Of a DNA stretch of 64,000 nt, positions 8,398-16,454 are shown piece by piece. The notes under the pieces were generated by a model. It saw nothing but the letters and a program-made list of their open reading frames with translations. It searched no databases and was not told the DNA's origin. Each line of letters opens with the position of its first letter. Position 1 is the stretch's first letter. A program made the position numbers and the translations under genes. The stretch is from Streptomyces goshikiensis (GTDB lineage: Bacteria > Actinomycetota > Actinomycetes > Streptomycetales > Streptomycetaceae): assembly GCF_014650555.1 (NCBI RefSeq), contig NZ_BMVE01000008.1, forward strand, positions 248,001 to 312,000. Direction: 5' to 3'.

Positions 8398-9423
8398 ATG
8401 CCCGCACGCCGTACCGTGACCCGAATCGCCGCCGTTGGCCTCGCCCCGCTCGCGGTGGCCGCGTACGCCGCCGTGCCGGCGGTCGCGCACGGGTCGATGA
8501 CGGACCCGGTCAGCCGGGTCGCGGCGTGCTACGCGGAGGGGCCGGAGTCGCCGAAGTCGGCCGCCTGCAAGGAGGCCGTCAAGGCGAGCGGCGCCCAGGC
8601 CTTCTACGACTGGAACGCGGTCAACATCGCCAACGCGGCCGGCAAGCACAAGGCGTTGATCCCGGACGGGAAGCTGTGTTCCGCCGGGAACGACAAGTAC
8701 CGGGGGCTCGACCTCGCCCGCGGCGACTGGCCGTCGAGCCCGATGAAGGCCGGGGAACACACCTTCCGCTACAAGGGCACCGCCCCGCACAAGGGCTCGT
8801 TCGAGCTGTACGTGACGAAGGACGGCTATGACCCGTCCAAGCCGCTGAAGTGGTCGGACCTGGAGCCCGCGCCGTTCGCCAAGGTCACCGACCCGGGCAT
8901 GCAGAACGGGGACTACGTGTTCAAGGGGACCGTCCCGAAGAAGTCCGGCCGGCACCTGATCTACAGCATCTGGCAGCGGTCGGACAGCCCCGAGGCCTTC
9001 TACACCTGTTCCGACGTGGTGTTCGGGAAGGACAGCGGGGGCACCGGTAGCGGGGGTGTCGTCGCGCCGAGTGCCAAGCCCAGCGCGAAGGCGAGCGCCG
9101 CGCCGTCGGCCGAGGCGTCAGCCGCGCCCACCGCCAAGGCGCCGACCGAGCAGCAGATCGCCGCCGGGACGGGCAAGTCCTCCGTGGAGCACGGCGGGCA
9201 CGGCGACAACGACCCCAAGACGAACGGGGAGTCGGCGCCGTCCCCGCTCGCCGAAGCGCCGTCCGAGGCCCCGGCGCGGTCCGGCAACCTCGCCGAGACG
9301 GGTGGCAGCGGCGTCACCCCGATGATCGCGATCGCCGGGGCCGGGACGCTGGGTGTCGGTGCCATCGTGCTGTTCGGGCTGGCCCGTCGCCGTGCGACGA
9401 CGACGGGCCGGGGCGGCCGCTGA
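8398..9423 (+). CDS. AA10 lytic polysaccharide monooxygenase with LAxTG sorting signal
   Basis: A 341-residue exported copper monooxygenase of the chitin/cellulose-cleaving AA10 family. The 30-residue signal peptide ends AVPAVA, leaving His31 (HGSMTDPVSR) as the N-terminal copper-brace residue. The second brace His lies in GTAPHKGSFELYV, and the axial aromatic in DSPEAFYTCSDVVF. A Ser/Ala/Lys-rich linker leads to LAETG, a hydrophobic helix and an RRR tail, a class E sortase signal. The enzyme is therefore probably fixed to the cell wall rather than released. There is no carbohydrate-binding module. I recall SCO1734 as the S. coelicolor counterpart. The start follows GAGGAGA. Confidence 0.92.
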   Translation: MPARRTVTRIAAVGLAPLAVAAYAAVPAVAHGSMTDPVSRVAACYAEGPESPKSAACKEAVKASGAQAFYDWNAVNIANAAGKHKALIPDGKLCSAGNDKYRGLDLARGDWPSSPMKAGEHTFRYKGTAPHKGSFELYVTKDGYDPSKPLKWSDLEPAPFAKVTDPGMQNGDYVFKGTVPKKSGRHLIYSIWQRSDSPEAFYTCSDVVFGKDSGGTGSGGVVAPSAKPSAKASAAPSAEASAAPTAKAPTEQQIAAGTGKSSVEHGGHGDNDPKTNGESAPSPLAEAPSEAPARSGNLAETGGSGVTPMIAIAGAGTLGVGAIVLFGLARRRATTTGRGGR

Positions 9424-9470
9424 CCGAGGGGGCGTTATCGGCGGCCGCCTGCGCCTCGCCGGCTTCGGCT

Positions 9471-10328
9471 TCAGCTGAAGACCGAGGCGCAGGTGGTCCG
9501 TTCGGCGTGGGCGGGGTCGAGGGCGTTGAGGGCCTCGTGCCAGGCGATCCGGTCGGTCAGGGCGATGGTCACGTGCTCGGAGATGTCCAGGGCGCACAGG
9601 TCCTGGAGGACGACATTGTGTACGTTCGAGCCGCTGAGGAAGGCGCTCCGGTACGGGGTGACCACTTCGTCGTACCTGGTCGCGATCACCGTGTACTTCA
9701 CGCCGGGCACGGTGTCGCCGCCCGCGTTCAGCTTGGTGACGAAGGCTGATCCGGCGATCTGGTCGGCGAGCCCCGGGGTCGACGCGCTGATCAGGTCCTC
9801 GGCGCCGGGGAAGTACGGGAGCAGCTGGGTGAGTCCGCTCAGGGTGGTGCCGTGGTTGTCGGGGGCGAACCCGATCAGGGCGTTGACCTTGGGCGCTCCG
9901 CCGAGGAACTTCAGGTAGTAGTTCGGCATCATGCCGCCCTGGGAGTGCCCGACGATGTCGGTCTTCGCGGCTCCGGTGGAGGCGAGCACCTTGTCGACGA
10001 AGACGTCCAGCTGGCCGGCCGACTTGTCGATGGGCCCGAGCCCGTGGAAGAGGGGCACGCCCGGCAGTTGGCCGTAGTCGAGGGAGTAGACGCAGTACCC
10101 CCGGTGGACGAGGTAGGGCGCGAAACCGAGCCAGTTGTCCACCGAGTTCCCCAAGGTGCCGTGCACGAGGACGACGGGGCGGGGGTGGGCGGCGGACGGC
10201 TTGCAGGACCAGTTGTTCCAGCCACTGCTCGGGGCGGAGGCGGCATGCGCGGCGCCGGTGGGGACGACGAGCGCGGCGGCGAGGGAGAGGACGGCCAGCG
10301 GGCGGAGCAGGCGTCGCCAGGGCAGCAT
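9471..10328 (-). CDS. secreted alpha/beta-hydrolase lipase (EstA/lipase class 2)
   Basis: A 285-residue secreted esterase/lipase. The signal peptide ends GAAHA. PVVLVHGTLGNSVDNW gives the oxyanion HG motif, GHSQGG the nucleophile elbow with catalytic Ser, and FAPDNHGT with RYDEVVTPY and DISEHVTIA supply candidate Asp and His of the triad. Cysteines at NWSCKPS, LQDLCALD and ERTTCAS could form disulfides. I recall a secreted lipase at SCO1735 in the same position. The start ATG 10328 is preceded by AAGGAGAACA. The gene converges on the AA10 gene. Confidence 0.92.
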   Translation of the reverse strand: MLPWRRLLRPLAVLSLAAALVVPTGAAHAASAPSSGWNNWSCKPSAAHPRPVVLVHGTLGNSVDNWLGFAPYLVHRGYCVYSLDYGQLPGVPLFHGLGPIDKSAGQLDVFVDKVLASTGAAKTDIVGHSQGGMMPNYYLKFLGGAPKVNALIGFAPDNHGTTLSGLTQLLPYFPGAEDLISASTPGLADQIAGSAFVTKLNAGGDTVPGVKYTVIATRYDEVVTPYRSAFLSGSNVHNVVLQDLCALDISEHVTIALTDRIAWHEALNALDPAHAERTTCASVFS

Positions 10329-10373
10329 CGATTGTTCTCCTTGCGGTCAGGGACATACGTGGGGGTTCATCCC

Positions 10374-10387
10374 GTGATCCGGATCAC
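10374..10387. promoter_or_regulatory. perfect 14-bp palindrome upstream of the lipase gene
   Basis: GTGATCCGGATCAC, 46 bp before the lipase start. It has the size and position of a repressor or activator operator. Upstream on the minus strand a weak TTCCAA / TAATTT pair with 17-bp spacing could be the promoter. No cognate regulator is adjacent. Confidence 0.4.
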
Positions 10388-10585
10388 AAGGGGTGCTGCT
10401 GTGGCTAAATTACGGGCGGGTAGCAAAACTTGGAAGTTACGCGTCAGTAAAAAATGCGTGTCGGGGACGCCAGGCCCCGTACCACCCCGGGACAATCCCC
10501 CTCGGCACCGGAGACGGCGGTACGGAGCCCCCGGCCGCCCGGCGAAGTGGCGTGCGGGACAACGGAGTTGACGTCCCCGCTCCGC

Positions 10586-11626
10586 TCACGCGGCCGCCGG
10601 TGCCCGGCGGAACGTGGCGGCCGGGCGGACCGTGCCCGGGCCGAAGCGGGCGTTGGCGCGGTCGACGGCCGCCTCCACCGTCAGGCGGGCCTCCCGGACC
10701 GGATCCAGCGTGAGCTGCCGGGCCGCCCGTTCGGCACCGGTCAGGTCCTCCGCGCGGAGCACCATCCCGGTCAGCCGGGCCCGCTGCAGCCCGGCCGCGT
10801 CCATCAGGCGGTACGCCAGGGTCCGCAGGTCCTCGTCGTGCGCGGACGGCTCGGGCAGCCGCCGGGTCTTCTCCCAGCGGGTGCCGCCCGCGAACCGCAG
10901 GGTCAGGGTCAGGGCCCGGGCGGCCTGACGGCGGCCGCGCAGGGTCGCGCCCAGCAGGACGACCAGGCCGAGCAGCTCGGCCCGGGCGTACGGGCCGTCC
11001 AGCTCCTCCCGGGCGAACCGGCTCCGGACGGCCGCCGAGGAGGGCAGGTCCCTCGGGGTGACCGGGCGCGGGTCGATGCCCCGGGCGCGCTCGACGACCA
11101 CCCGGCCGGCCCGGCGGCCCAGGATCCGCTCGACGACCCCGGGCGGGACCTCGGTCAGCGCCCCGACGGTGTGCAGCCCGTACCCGCGCAGCGCCTCGGC
11201 CTGGCGGGAGCCGAGTCCGTACAGCTCCTCCACCGGCAGCGGCCCGAGGAACTCCGCCACCCGCTCCCCGGGCACGGCCAGGACGCCGCCGGGGCCGGGG
11301 ATCCGCGCGGAGACCATCGCGGCGACCGCCCAGGTACCGGCGACGCCGATCCGGACGTCCGTGCCGAGCCGGGCCACCGCGCGCAGCCGGATCACCTCCG
11401 CGATGCGTTCGGCGTCCACCCCGAAGTACCGCTGGGCACCCCGGACCTGAACGAGGGCGGCCCGCGGCGGCAGGGCCTGGACCAGCGGCGAAAACTCCCG
11501 CAGCAGTTCCAGCACCGCCCGGTACCCCTCCCCGGACAACGCCGGGGCGCACCGCAGGTGCAGGAAGCCGCCGACCACCCCGGCCCCGGCCCGGGCCGCA
11601 GCCCCCGCGGCAGTCGGCCGTGTCAT
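10586..11626 (-). CDS. ImuB-like Y-family polymerase homologue lacking catalytic acidic residues
   Basis: A 346-residue member of the Y-family (DinB/ImuB) superfamily. The helix-hairpin-helix thumb (VEELYGLGSRQAEALRGYGL) and the little-finger region are clear. However, the palm motif that should read like 'DMDxFFA' is FLHLRCAPAL, and the 'SxDE' motif is ALVQVRGAQRYFG, so the metal-binding Asp/Glu residues are missing. That is how ImuB differs from active DNA polymerase IV: it acts as an adaptor linking the beta clamp and DnaE2. QLTLDP near the C terminus is a candidate clamp-binding motif. Its ATG overlaps the dnaE2 stop by 4 bp, so the two are translationally coupled. Confidence 0.85.
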   Translation of the reverse strand: MTRPTAAGAAARAGAGVVGGFLHLRCAPALSGEGYRAVLELLREFSPLVQALPPRAALVQVRGAQRYFGVDAERIAEVIRLRAVARLGTDVRIGVAGTWAVAAMVSARIPGPGGVLAVPGERVAEFLGPLPVEELYGLGSRQAEALRGYGLHTVGALTEVPPGVVERILGRRAGRVVVERARGIDPRPVTPRDLPSSAAVRSRFAREELDGPYARAELLGLVVLLGATLRGRRQAARALTLTLRFAGGTRWEKTRRLPEPSAHDEDLRTLAYRLMDAAGLQRARLTGMVLRAEDLTGAERAARQLTLDPVREARLTVEAAVDRANARFGPGTVRPAATFRRAPAAA

Positions 11627-14600
11627 CCCGCGCTCCCCGGGCTGGAGTGCCACAGCTTGCGGCCCGTCGCGGCGGGGGTGCCCGGGGGCTGGAGGTCGGA
11701 CCACGGGTTCATCTCATATCCCGTCGGCAGGTGGATCCGTCGGCCGCTGTCAGCGGGCCGGGGGCCGGGGCCGGGCATCGGCTCCGACAGGCGGGCCGCC
11801 ACCGCGTCCACGCCGCCCGACGCCCGCAGTTCCACCAGCTCGGCCAGGTTCCAGGCCGCCGCGCCGACCACGCTCAGGCTCTGCGGACCGCGCCGCTGCA
11901 CCACTCCCCGCACCAGCAGCAGGAAGGAGTGGAAGACGGTGTGCGCGCACGCCTCGTGGCTGTCGTCGAAGAAGGCCAGGTCGACCAGGCCGGTCCCGTC
12001 GTCCAGGGTCGTGAAGATGACCCTCCTCCCGGACCGGATCGGCGGCGTCTGGGTGGCCGCCTTGGCGCCCGCGACCAGGACCGTCTGCCCGTGCTCGGTC
12101 TCCCGCAGCCGGCGCGCCGGGACCACGCCCAGCTCGGCCAGGAAGGCGTGGTGGTCGCCCATCAGGTGCCGCGAGGCGTCCATGCCGAGGACGCCCAGCT
12201 CGGCGCTGAGCCGCTCGGCGTCGGTCAGGTCCGGCAGCCCGACGGCAGCCGTGGACTTCCCGCCTCCCAAGGGAAGTTGACCGGAACCCCGGGCGCCCGC
12301 CGCACGCTGCGCGCCGTGCAGTTCGGTCAAGTGGAGCAGCAGGTCGCGCCGGTTGGCGCCGAAGGCGTCCAACGCGCCCACCTGCGCGAGCCGTTCGGCG
12401 ACCGGCCGCCCCGGGTGCGCCCGGTCCCAGAAGTCGCGCAGGGAGGCGTACGGCTGCCCGGACTCGATCCGGCCCGCCTCCGCCTCGCTGATCCCGTGGA
12501 CGTCGGCCAGGGCGAGCCGCAGCCCCCACAGCGGGGGCACATCGGACACCAGTTCGATACGGTGGGCGACCGCCGACCGGTTCACGTCCAGCGGCAGCAC
12601 CGGCACGCCCCGCCGCCGCGCGTCCGCCAGCAGCAGCCGCTTGGGGTACATGCCCGGGTCGTGGGTGAGCAGCCCGGCGTAGAAGGCCGCCGGGTGGTGG
12701 GCCTTCAGCCAGGCCGACTGGTACGTGGGCACGGCGAAGGCCACCGCGTGCGCCTTGCAGAACCCGTACGAGCCGAAGGCCTCCACGATCTCCCAGGTAC
12801 GGCCGATCACCTCGGGCGAGTAGCCGCGCCCGGCGGCCGTCGCCGCGAACCAGACCTTGATCCGGCCCTGCGACTCCGGGTCGGACAGCCCGCGCCGCAC
12901 CCGGTCGGCCTCGTCCCGGCCACAGCCGGTCATGACGTGCACGATCTCGATGATCTGCTCGTGGAAGACCACCACCCCGTACGTCTCGCGCAGCGCGTCC
13001 GCCAGGTCCTCGTGCGGGAAGCGGACGGGGGCCCTCCCGTGCCGTGCCTCGATGAACGGCCGCACCATGTCGGCGGCCACCGGCCCCGGCCGGAACAGCG
13101 AGATGTCGACGACCAGGTCGTGGAAGGTCGACGGCTGGAGCCGCCCCACCAGATCGCGCTGGCCCGGCGATTCGATCTGGAAGCAGCCCAGCGTCTCGGC
13201 GGAGCGGATCAGCTCGTACGTCGCCCCGTCACCCGGGGGCACCTGCGCCGGGTCGTCGAGGTCGAGCTCCTCCCCCGTGGCGCGCCGGAGTTCGGCGACC
13301 GCGTGGGCCATCGCGGACTGCATCCGTACGCCCAGCACGTCGAGCTTGAGCAGCCCGAGGTCCTCCACGTCGTCCTTGTCGAACTGGGACATGGGGAACC
13401 CCTCGCCGCTGGTGGGCACCACGGGGGTACGGGCGAGCAGCGAGGCGTCGGAGAGCAGCACCCCGCACGGGTGCATGGCGATCCCGCGCGGCAGCGCGTC
13501 CAGTGCCTCGACGAGCTCCCACAGCCGCCCGCGTTCCCGTCCGCGCACGTCGCGCAGCTCGGGGAGCTCGGCGAGCGCGGCGCGGGCGTCGCGGGCCCGG
13601 ATGTGCGGGAACGCCTTGGCGAGCCGGTCGGTCTCGGCCGGATCCATGGACAGGGCGGCGCCCACGTCGCGGATGGCGTGCCGGACGCGGTAGGTCTCGG
13701 GCATGGCGACGGTGGCGACGCGCTCGGTGCCGAAGCGGTCGATGATGCGCCGGTAGACCTCCAGCCTGCGGGCGGACTCCACGTCGATGTCGATGTCGGG
13801 CAGGACGTGGCGGCGCTTGGACAGGAAGCGCTCCATCAGCAGGCCCTGCGCGACGGGGTCGGCGTGCGCGATGCCGAGCAGGTGGTTGACGAGCGAGCCG
13901 GCTCCGGAGCCGCGCGCGGCCACCCGGATCCCCATCGCCCTTACGTCGTCCACGACCTGGGCAACCGTCAGGAAGTACGAGGCGAAGCCGTGGTAGGCGA
14001 TGACATCGAGCTCCTGGTGCATCCGCTCCCAGTACGCGCGCTCGCCGGCGTAGCCGCGCAGCACCATGCCGGCACAGGCGCGGGAGGCCAGTACCCGCTG
14101 GGCGGTGCGGTGCCCGGCGCCGACGAGGCGGGCCTCGGGGAAGTGGACGGAGCCGATGCCGAGGTCGTCCTCGGGGTCCACCGCGCAGGCTTCGGCGCTG
14201 CGGCGGGTCTCCGCGAGCAGCCGGCGCGCGTCGGCGGGGCGCAGGCCGGCCGCCTGGGCGATCCGGTCGGCGGCCGCGGCCATGGCCGCCGGGTCCTTGA
14301 GCCAGCGTTCACCGCTGTCCAGGGGCTTGCGTGGGTCTACGGGGACCAGCCGGCGGGCTGCGTCGAGGATGTCGGCGACCGGGCCCTGGCCGGGGTCGGC
14401 GTAGCGGACGGCGTTGGTCAGCACGGCCGGGACGCCCTGCTCGGCGGCGAAGCCGACGGTGCGGGCGGCCAGGCGCAGCGAGCCGGGGCCGGTTCCGGTG
14501 CGGCCGTGGTGGACGGCCTCCAGGCGCAGGGCGTCGCCGTAGATCTCCCGCCAGGGCGCGAGCAGCCGGGCCGCCCGGTCGGGGCGGCCGGCGGCGAGCG

Positions 14601-15093
14601 CCCGCCCCACCTCGGATCCGGGGCCGAGCAGCACGAGCACGCCTTCGCCGCGCAGGGCCTCCCAGGGGAGCACGGGCTGCGGGCCGGGGCCGGCGTGGGC
14701 GGCGGTGACCATCCGGCACAGCTCGGCCCAGCCGGCCGCCCCGTCGCGGGCCAGGAACACGGCGCGGGGGGCGGACTCGTCGACGAAGGCCCCGCCTTTG
14801 ACGGGGGTACGGCGGCGGTGGGAGACCTCCGGGCCGGTGCCGGCGCCCGTACCCGCGCCCGTACGGGGGGACACCGCGGGCGGTACGGCCAGGTCGACGC
14901 CGAACAGGGGCCGGATGCCGGCCGGGCCGCACGCCTTCGCGAACCGCACCGCGCCCGCGAGGGTGTCCCGGTCGGTCAGGGCGAGGGCGTCCATGCCGCG
15001 CTCGGCGGCGCGCTGCGCCAGTCGTTCCGGGTGGGAGCCTCCGTAGCGCATGGAGAACCCCGAAACGGTGTGCAGATGCGTAAAACCAGGCAC
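11623..15093 (-). CDS. dnaE2: error-prone DNA polymerase III alpha subunit, DnaE2 type
   Basis: A 1156-residue C-family DNA polymerase. The N-terminal PHP domain starts at once (FTHLHTVSGFSM, ALTDRDTLAG). The polymerase core includes LPDIDIDVESARR with the catalytic Asp pair and the finger/thumb regions, and the C terminus has an OB-fold. It is 30-50 residues shorter than replicative DnaE1 and lies beside an ImuB-like gene, which identifies the mutagenic translesion paralogue. The GTG at 15093 is chosen because AGGAGG lies 6 nt upstream and the PHP motif begins directly after it. The promoter region carries a candidate SOS box. I recall SCO1739 as the orthologue. Confidence 0.92.
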   Translation of the reverse strand: MPGFTHLHTVSGFSMRYGGSHPERLAQRAAERGMDALALTDRDTLAGAVRFAKACGPAGIRPLFGVDLAVPPAVSPRTGAGTGAGTGPEVSHRRRTPVKGGAFVDESAPRAVFLARDGAAGWAELCRMVTAAHAGPGPQPVLPWEALRGEGVLVLLGPGSEVGRALAAGRPDRAARLLAPWREIYGDALRLEAVHHGRTGTGPGSLRLAARTVGFAAEQGVPAVLTNAVRYADPGQGPVADILDAARRLVPVDPRKPLDSGERWLKDPAAMAAAADRIAQAAGLRPADARRLLAETRRSAEACAVDPEDDLGIGSVHFPEARLVGAGHRTAQRVLASRACAGMVLRGYAGERAYWERMHQELDVIAYHGFASYFLTVAQVVDDVRAMGIRVAARGSGAGSLVNHLLGIAHADPVAQGLLMERFLSKRRHVLPDIDIDVESARRLEVYRRIIDRFGTERVATVAMPETYRVRHAIRDVGAALSMDPAETDRLAKAFPHIRARDARAALAELPELRDVRGRERGRLWELVEALDALPRGIAMHPCGVLLSDASLLARTPVVPTSGEGFPMSQFDKDDVEDLGLLKLDVLGVRMQSAMAHAVAELRRATGEELDLDDPAQVPPGDGATYELIRSAETLGCFQIESPGQRDLVGRLQPSTFHDLVVDISLFRPGPVAADMVRPFIEARHGRAPVRFPHEDLADALRETYGVVVFHEQIIEIVHVMTGCGRDEADRVRRGLSDPESQGRIKVWFAATAAGRGYSPEVIGRTWEIVEAFGSYGFCKAHAVAFAVPTYQSAWLKAHHPAAFYAGLLTHDPGMYPKRLLLADARRRGVPVLPLDVNRSAVAHRIELVSDVPPLWGLRLALADVHGISEAEAGRIESGQPYASLRDFWDRAHPGRPVAERLAQVGALDAFGANRRDLLLHLTELHGAQRAAGARGSGQLPLGGGKSTAAVGLPDLTDAERLSAELGVLGMDASRHLMGDHHAFLAELGVVPARRLRETEHGQTVLVAGAKAATQTPPIRSGRRVIFTTLDDGTGLVDLAFFDDSHEACAHTVFHSFLLLVRGVVQRRGPQSLSVVGAAAWNLAELVELRASGGVDAVAARLSEPMPGPGPRPADSGRRIHLPTGYEMNPWSDLQPPGTPAATGRKLWHSSPGSAG

Positions 15094-15172
15094 CCGCCGC
15101 CTCCTGCTTCGCTCGGTACCCCCCAACACTCTTTCGTCCCGTCTCCACCATAGAGCAATTCGAATACCCGTG

Positions 15173-15188
15173 CGAAACACCTGTTCGA
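15173..15188 (-). promoter_or_regulatory. candidate SOS (LexA) box upstream of dnaE2
   Basis: Read on the minus strand, TCGAAC is followed by AGGT and GTTTCG. Compared with the actinobacterial SOS box TCGAAC-N4-GTTCGA, the left half is perfect and GTT of the right half is kept. It lies ~80 bp before the dnaE2 start, overlapping the -35 of a possible TTCGCA-N18-TATGGT promoter. DnaE2/ImuB genes are LexA-controlled in mycobacteria; that the same applies here is inferred. Confidence 0.5.
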
Positions 15189-15262
15189 GTCGCAGCGGGG
15201 GCACTCAGCCGTTCGGACCGCCCCTGCTGCGGCTGCCGCGCCGTACGCCGAGCGTGTGAGAC

Positions 15263-16345
15263 ATGACCCAGCCCACCGACGCCCCGCCCGCCGGATTCCT
15301 CGCCGAACTCAAGGACGCCGTCACCACCCGGGCCGCCCTGCTGGTCCTCGGCGTGCTGGCGCTCCAGCTCGCCTTCATCGCCTCCTACGTGGGCGCCTTC
15401 CACGACCCCGAACCGAGCGAGATCCCCCTCGCCGTGACCGCCCCGGCCCCGGCGGCCGCCGCGCGTTCCGTGGAACAGCTCGACGCCCTCCCCGGCAAGC
15501 CCCTCGACGCCCACACCGTCCAGAACGAGGCGGCGGCGCGCGCACAGATCGGGAACCGCGAGGTGGACGGCGCGCTGATCATCGACCCCGCCGGCACCAC
15601 CGACCGGCTGCTCGTCGCCAGCGGCGGCGGGGCCTCGCTCTCCCAGGCCCTCGCCGCGGTCGTCAGCCGGGTCGAGCAGTCCCAGGGCCGCGACCTGCGC
15701 ATCACCGACGTGGTTCCGGCGGCCCCGGGGGACGCGCGCGCCCTGAGCGCGTTCTACCTGGTGGTCGGCTGGTGCGTGGGCGGCTACCTGTGCGCCGCGA
15801 TCCTCGCGATCAGCGCCGGGGCCCGGCCCGCCAACCCCCACCGCGCCCTCATCCGGCTCGGCGTGCTGCTCGCGTACGCGGTCGTCGCCGGACTCCTCGG
15901 CACGGTGATCGCGGGGCCGGTCCTCGGCGCGCTGCCCGGCAGCGTCGCGGCCCTGTGGGGCCTCGGCACCCTGGTCGTCTTCTCGGTCGGCGCGATCACC
16001 CTGGCCTTCCAGGGCCTGGCGGGGGTGGTCGGCATCGGCCTGGCGATCCTGGTGGTGGTCGTCTTCGGCAACCCGAGCGCGGGCGGCGCCTACCCGTACC
16101 CGCTGCTGCCGCCGTTCTGGAAGGCCATCGGGCCCGCGCTGCCGCCGGGCGCGGGTACGTACGCCGCGCGCTCGATCGCGTACTTCCGGGGCAACGACGC
16201 GCTCGGCTCCTTCCTCGTCCTGGCCGGCTGGGCGGTCCTGGGCGCGGTCGCCACCGTCGCCTGCACGCTCTGGCGCCGGGACCGCGCGGCCGCGCCGCGC
16301 CCCGAACCCGGCGCGGCACCCGCCGGGGAACACCCGGGGGTGTGA
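15263..16345 (+). CDS. DUF3533/SNG1-like multi-pass membrane protein
   Basis: A 360-residue integral membrane protein. One N-terminal helix (LLVLGVLALQLAFIASYVGAF) is followed by an extracytoplasmic ~130-residue region with a YhgE/Pip-like IGNREVDGALI pattern. Five or six closely packed C-terminal helices then end with an RRDR tail. The layout is that of DUF3533/SNG1 and ABC-2-type permeases that work without an ATPase. The substrate is unknown; drug or lipid export is a common guess for the family. It is divergent from dnaE2 with ~170 bp between them. Confidence 0.75.
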   Translation: MTQPTDAPPAGFLAELKDAVTTRAALLVLGVLALQLAFIASYVGAFHDPEPSEIPLAVTAPAPAAAARSVEQLDALPGKPLDAHTVQNEAAARAQIGNREVDGALIIDPAGTTDRLLVASGGGASLSQALAAVVSRVEQSQGRDLRITDVVPAAPGDARALSAFYLVVGWCVGGYLCAAILAISAGARPANPHRALIRLGVLLAYAVVAGLLGTVIAGPVLGALPGSVAALWGLGTLVVFSVGAITLAFQGLAGVVGIGLAILVVVVFGNPSAGGAYPYPLLPPFWKAIGPALPPGAGTYAARSIAYFRGNDALGSFLVLAGWAVLGAVATVACTLWRRDRAAAPRPEPGAAPAGEHPGV

Positions 16346-16362
16346 TCCCCCTTCACGAGCCA

Positions 16363-16390
16363 CGGCCCCACCCCCGGAAGGGCGGGGCCG
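16363..16390. terminator. hairpin between convergent genes
   Basis: CGGCCCC pairs with GGGGCCG, and after one A/C mismatch CCC pairs with GGG around CCGGAA. It sits between the DUF3533 and amidohydrolase stop codons. Confidence 0.6.
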
Positions 16391-16454
16391 GGCGGATGGA
16401 GCCGGGAGGGCGGGGGGTCAGGGCGCCGGGGGGGGGGAGGGTGCGCGCAGGGGG

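Noticed and set aside
11620..15153. 1177-codon open frame on the plus strand opposite dnaE2
   Set aside because: It overlaps a full, recognisable DnaE2 on the other strand and shows no domain or ribosome-binding site.
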